The notes under the pieces: generated by a model
The model's database searches: none
What the model was told of the DNA's origin: nothing
What the model saw: only the letters and a program-made list of their open reading frames with translations
Shown here: positions 60,944-64,000 of the stretch, one piece after another
How positions within the stretch are numbered: position 1 is the first letter of the stretch
Layout of the letters: every line of letters begins with the position of its first letter
Origin: Roseateles_B flavus
GTDB lineage: Bacteria > Pseudomonadota > Gammaproteobacteria > Burkholderiales > Burkholderiaceae_C
Length of the DNA stretch: 64,000 nucleotides
Reading direction: 5' to 3'
NCBI RefSeq assembly: GCF_039872765.1
Contig: NZ_JBDPZC010000003.1
Coordinates: forward strand, 62,001-126,000
Translations under genes and position numbers: made by a program

Positions 60944-61660
60944 TCAGCGACGACGGCGGCGCAGGGGCAGCAGGCTCAGCGCCAGCCCCGCCAGCGCCAG
61001 GCTGCCCGGCTCCGGCACCTTGCTCACTGTGGGCGCGAAGGTGCTGAAGAGACCGGAGATGTGGGTGTGGCTCATGTCGGCCACGTCCATGAGGCCCGAG
61101 AAGTCGTAGGCCGTGGCGTCGGTGTCCAGGAACATGAAGTAGGACGACAGGCCCGCACCCAGGCCCGTCATCCCGCCGGTGGGGCCCATGCGCTGGAAGT
61201 TGAAGTTGATGTCGCTGGCCATGGTGCCGCTGAAGCGGTGGGCGTTGACGGGCGACACATCTCCCATGCCGTCATTGCGCCAGTTCACCCGGTACTCGCT
61301 GGTGAAGAGCTGGCCCAGGCGGAAGCTGCCGAGGTCGTCGGCCGAGCCCGCATCGCTGGTGACGCGCCAGTAGAAGTCCACGGTGCCGTCTATCGAGCGC
61401 ACCACCCGCGACTGGATGCTGCCGGACACCATGCCGTTGGTGCTGCTGAAGCTGAAGGCATCACTGCGGTCCTCGATGATGGTGCCGGCCAGCTGGGGCT
61501 CGGCGGCCGAGCTGGTGCCCGTCAACAGGGCGACGGTGGCCCCTTCCAGCAGCACGTCGGCCCGTGCCAGGGAGGGCGCGGCCGCAGCCGCGACCAGGGC
61601 CAGGGCGCCGGCAAGGTGCTTGAACAGGGGCTTTTGAGCCTTGAGGGCTTGATCGGTCAT
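60944..61660 (-). CDS. PEP-CTERM sorting-domain protein
   Basis: A 238-residue exported protein. The signal peptide ends SLARA; the middle has no domain I recognise. The C-terminus has all three parts of the PEP-CTERM sorting signal: VPEPGS, a hydrophobic helix (LALAGLALSLLPL) and an Arg cluster. Such proteins are cleaved and anchored by an exosortase (EpsH family), usually in exopolysaccharide producers. AGGAGG lies just upstream of the ATG. No exosortase gene is in the window, so it must be elsewhere. Confidence 0.9.
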   Translation of the reverse strand: MTDQALKAQKPLFKHLAGALALVAAAAAPSLARADVLLEGATVALLTGTSSAAEPQLAGTIIEDRSDAFSFSSTNGMVSGSIQSRVVRSIDGTVDFYWRVTSDAGSADDLGSFRLGQLFTSEYRVNWRNDGMGDVSPVNAHRFSGTMASDINFNFQRMGPTGGMTGLGAGLSSYFMFLDTDATAYDFSGLMDVADMSHTHISGLFSTFAPTVSKVPEPGSLALAGLALSLLPLRRRRR

Positions 61661-61761
61661 GGAAACCTCCTGGGGTGATGAACGAGAGTGGGCTGAACCT
61701 TAGGACCGATCGGCCGGCGAGCGTCCCCCTAGCTTCTCAGGAGGCCCCGCAATCAGGGGGC

Positions 61762-61787
61762 ACGGGCGTCGCCGGCCGGCGACGCCC
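61762..61787. repeat. 26-bp perfect palindrome
   Basis: CGGGCGTCGCCGG is followed directly by its reverse complement, with no loop. It lies between the divergent PEP-CTERM and hemerythrin genes, about 100 bp from each start. It could be an operator, a REP-like element or a cruciform/hairpin. Confidence 0.7.
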
Positions 61788-61881
61788 GCGGGCGCAGCCG
61801 GACCTTGATCACGCGCAAGATTCCCGCCGGCGGCAGGCGTCCGGCCGGGCGTTGTCTGGCAGCTCAGGTATCGTTCGGCCC

Positions 61882-62391
61882 ATGAGCCTGATCACCTGGA
61901 CCCCCGAGCTCGCGCTGCAGCACACCGAGCTGGACGACACCCACGAGGAATTCGTGGGCCTGCTGAATGACTTCGCCACGGCCCTGGCCGGCGGGGGCGA
62001 CCCCATGCCCGCCTTCGAGACCCTGCTGGCCCACACCGAGGCGCATTTCGCGATGGAAGAGCGCTGGATGGCCGCCACCGGCTTCGCACCCGAGAACTGC
62101 CACAGCAAGCAGCACGAGATGGTGCTGGACACCCTGCGCGAGGTCCGCCGCTACGCCCTGGAGCTGAAGGACCTGGAGCCCATGCGCATCATCGGCCCCG
62201 AACTCGCCCAGTGGTTCCCGGCCCATGCCGAGATGATGGACGCCGCCCTGGTCTTCCACATGCAGCAGGTCGGCTACGACAGCGCCACCGGCGTGCTGCT
62301 CAAGCCCGAGGCCAGCGAGGCCACCGCCACGCAGGCCACCCAGGGCGAGAAGGCCATCACCTCCTGCGGCAGCAGCAGCTGCGGCCACTGA
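61882..62391 (+). CDS. bacteriohemerythrin-like protein
   Basis: A 169-residue hemerythrin-domain protein with the di-iron ligands in LQHTELDDTHEEFV (His, His), AHTEAHFAMEERWM (His, Glu), NCHSKQHEMVL (His, His) and HAEMMDAALVFHM. The C-terminal extension ends CGSSSCGH, a Cys/His tail that might bind metal. Hemerythrins carry or sense O2. The start at 61882 is chosen from the domain N-terminus. Confidence 0.88.
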   Translation: MSLITWTPELALQHTELDDTHEEFVGLLNDFATALAGGGDPMPAFETLLAHTEAHFAMEERWMAATGFAPENCHSKQHEMVLDTLREVRRYALELKDLEPMRIIGPELAQWFPAHAEMMDAALVFHMQQVGYDSATGVLLKPEASEATATQATQGEKAITSCGSSSCGH

Positions 62392-62456
62392 GCGCCCGCC
62401 GCGGCGCAGGGCGCTGCTGACAGCGCCTGTCAGGGCGGCAGCGCGACAATGCCACC

Positions 62457-63695
62457 ATGACTGAGCTCGAGCGCCCTTCCGATGCGGCTGCGCCCCCCCG
62501 GCGCTGGATCGCCCATCTGGACATGGACGCTTTCTACGCCTCCGTGGAGCTGCTGCGCTACCCGGAGCTCAAGGGCCAGCCGGTGGTGATCGGCGGCCGG
62601 CGCATGCATGCGCCGCGCACCCTGGAAGACGGCAGCCGGCAGTACGCGCGGCTGCGGGACTACACCGGCCGCGGCGTCGTCACCACCTCCACCTACGCCG
62701 CCCGCGCTCTGGGCGTGTATTCGGCCATGGGCCTGATGAAGGCTGGCCTGCTGGCGCCTGACGCCATCCTGCTGCCCACCGACTTTGACTCCTACCGCCA
62801 CTACTCCCGCCTCTTCAAGGCCGCGGTGGCCGAGATCGCGCCCGTCATCGAGGACCGCGGCATCGATGAGATCTACATCGACCTCAGCGCCGTGCCCGGC
62901 GTCCATGAACCCGTGGGTCACGACCCCCTGGGCGGCGTGCGCGCCGTGGCCCGCGAGATCAAGAACAGCGTCAGCCGGGCGACAGGGCTGAGCTGCTCCA
63001 TCGGCATCACGCCCAACAAGCTGCTGTCCAAGATCGCCTCCGACCTGGACAAGCCCGACGGCCTGACCGTGCTGACCGAGGAGGACATCCCCACCCGCAT
63101 CTGGCCCCTGCCGGTCCGCCGCATCAACGGCATCGGGCCCAAGGCGGCGGCCAAGCTGGAGACCCTGGGCATCCAGACCATCGCCGAGCTCGCGGCGGCC
63201 GCGCCGGCGATGCTCATCGAACGCTTCGGCCGCAGCTACGGCGCCTGGCTGCACGAGGCGGCGCACGGGCGGGACGAGCGCCCGGTGGTGACGCACAGCG
63301 AGCCCGTCTCCATCAGCCGCGAGACCACCTTCGAGCGCGATCTGCACGCCAGGCACGACCGCGAGCTGCTGGGCCGCATCTTCACCGAGCTCTGCGAGCA
63401 GCTCGCGGCCGACCTCCAGCGCAAGGGCTATCTGGGCCGCACCGTGGGCATCAAGCTGCGATTCGAGGGCTTCCGCACGGTCACCCGGGACCAGACCCTG
63501 GCCCTGCCCATCCAGGACGCCGCCGCCATCCGCCAGGCGGCCGGCCAGTGCCTCAAGCGGGTGGACCTGAGCCAGCGCCTGCGCCTGCTGGGTGTGCGCA
63601 TGGCCTCGCTGAGCCGGCCGGGAGAGGCGCCGCCCCCGCCGGCCCGGATCGCGCGGCCCGCGCAGGCTCGGCTCGAGAACCTGTCGCTGTTCTGA
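62457..63695 (+). CDS. dinB: DNA polymerase IV (Y family)
   Basis: A 412-residue translesion polymerase. Motifs are IAHLDMDAFYASVELLRYPE (catalytic Asp), RGVVTTSTYAAR in place of the more usual ARxxGVxS, RGIDEIYIDLSAV (catalytic Asp-Glu), KLLSKIASDLDKPDG, and a helix-hairpin-helix (INGIGPKAAAKLETLGIQTI). A C-terminal clamp-binding type tail (LENLSLF) is present. The palm insert around residues 40-70 (GGRRMHAPRTLEDGSRQYAR) is longer than in E. coli DinB. Confidence 0.93.
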   Translation: MTELERPSDAAAPPRRWIAHLDMDAFYASVELLRYPELKGQPVVIGGRRMHAPRTLEDGSRQYARLRDYTGRGVVTTSTYAARALGVYSAMGLMKAGLLAPDAILLPTDFDSYRHYSRLFKAAVAEIAPVIEDRGIDEIYIDLSAVPGVHEPVGHDPLGGVRAVAREIKNSVSRATGLSCSIGITPNKLLSKIASDLDKPDGLTVLTEEDIPTRIWPLPVRRINGIGPKAAAKLETLGIQTIAELAAAAPAMLIERFGRSYGAWLHEAAHGRDERPVVTHSEPVSISRETTFERDLHARHDRELLGRIFTELCEQLAADLQRKGYLGRTVGIKLRFEGFRTVTRDQTLALPIQDAAAIRQAAGQCLKRVDLSQRLRLLGVRMASLSRPGEAPPPPARIARPAQARLENLSLF

Positions 63696-63807
63696 GCTGC
63701 ACGCTGCCCCCGGGCTTGTAGGCTGGTCGGCACTGCCGACCCTGGGTATCCTGGATGCCGAACCCCTCGGAGCACGGCCTGCCAGGGGCCTGACACCAAG
63801 GAGCGGC

Positions 63808-64000
63808 ATGCAGCAGTACCAGCACTCGCCACCTGCCGGGCAGCAAGCCGGCGCCCCCGCCTGCGACGACGCCGAGGCGGCGCGCCTCATCCACGCCCTG
63901 GCCTATGCCGGCATGCGGCATCCCCGCTGCGCCCTGCCCCTTTACGAGCATGCGCTGCAGCGCGCGCAAGACCTGACCCTTCTGAGGCGCCTGCAGCTGC
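63808..64000 (+). CDS. unknown protein, 5' part only
   Basis: An open frame of 64 codons running off the end of the window, starting MQQYQHSPPAGQQ with AAGGAG seven bases upstream. The segment ARLIHALAYAGMRHPRCALP continuing to YEHALQRAQ is helical and could begin a TPR-like region. No function can be assigned from this fragment. The last visible part contains a copy of the 14-bp dispersed repeat in frame. Confidence 0.5.
   Translation, partial: MQQYQHSPPAGQQAGAPACDDAEAARLIHALAYAGMRHPRCALPLYEHALQRAQDLTLLRRLQL
63966..63979 (-). repeat. 14-bp dispersed repeat, copy 4
   Basis: GCAAGACCTGACCC on the plus strand, identical to copy 1 and lying inside the open frame at the window end. Confidence 0.55.

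Overview
The window looks like chromosome of a high-GC Gram-negative bacterium of the Burkholderiales, probably the Roseateles / Rubrivivax / Leptothrix group. This is inferred from gene order (hemC-hemD-hemX-hemY; rdgB-rph-PP2C-kinase-yicC and gmk-rpoZ-spoT-greB), beta-proteobacterial porins and a PEP-CTERM protein; no 16S gene is present.

Layout. 1-7.3 kb: ispH/fkpB, radC, an Smr protein, two tandem TonB-like proteins that each carry a near-identical promoter, an OprB-type porin with a small upstream gene, and a truncated globin. 7.3-13.7 kb: an FlhG/MinD-like ATPase, a diguanylate cyclase, cheR-cheD-cheB and an EAL-GGDEF protein. 13.7-19.2 kb: hemW, rdgB, rph, PP2C phosphatase, Ser/Thr kinase, yicC. 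44.3-48.2 kb: gmk, rpoZ, spoT, greB. 48.3-64 kb: a CoA-transferase/racemase, two tRNA-Arg(ACG) genes, the hem operon, ppc, a LytTR two-component pair, argH, a PEP-CTERM protein, a hemerythrin, dinB and the start of an unknown gene.

The unusual part is the roughly 25 kb between yicC and gmk, genes that are commonly neighbours in beta-proteobacteria. Its left half (19.4-33.1 kb) is a quorum-sensing-linked biosynthetic locus that I cannot match to any named pathway. It holds a free acyl carrier protein, two tandem pairs of divergent KAS III-like proteins, a MATE exporter, an AMP-forming ligase and a PLP decarboxylase resembling those associated with exosortase A loci, an acyl-CoA dehydrogenase-like flavoprotein and a GNAT acyltransferase. 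A LuxR regulator, a LuxI synthase and a second acyl-CoA dehydrogenase follow. The ACP operon and luxI share a candidate lux-type box at exactly the same distance from a TAG-type -10 element. This suggests that one signal switches on both its own synthesis and a product assembled on the ACP.

The right half (33.4-44.0 kb) is an amide or amino-acid-like compound uptake and hydrolysis locus: GntR regulator, AmS-family protein, two amidases, a five-gene branched-chain-type ABC transporter and a porin. Two TGATCA-centred palindromes are candidate sites for the GntR protein, and a 50-codon reading frame overlaps the first permease gene. A 14-bp sequence recurs exactly four times in the window, once at the left edge of the inserted block.
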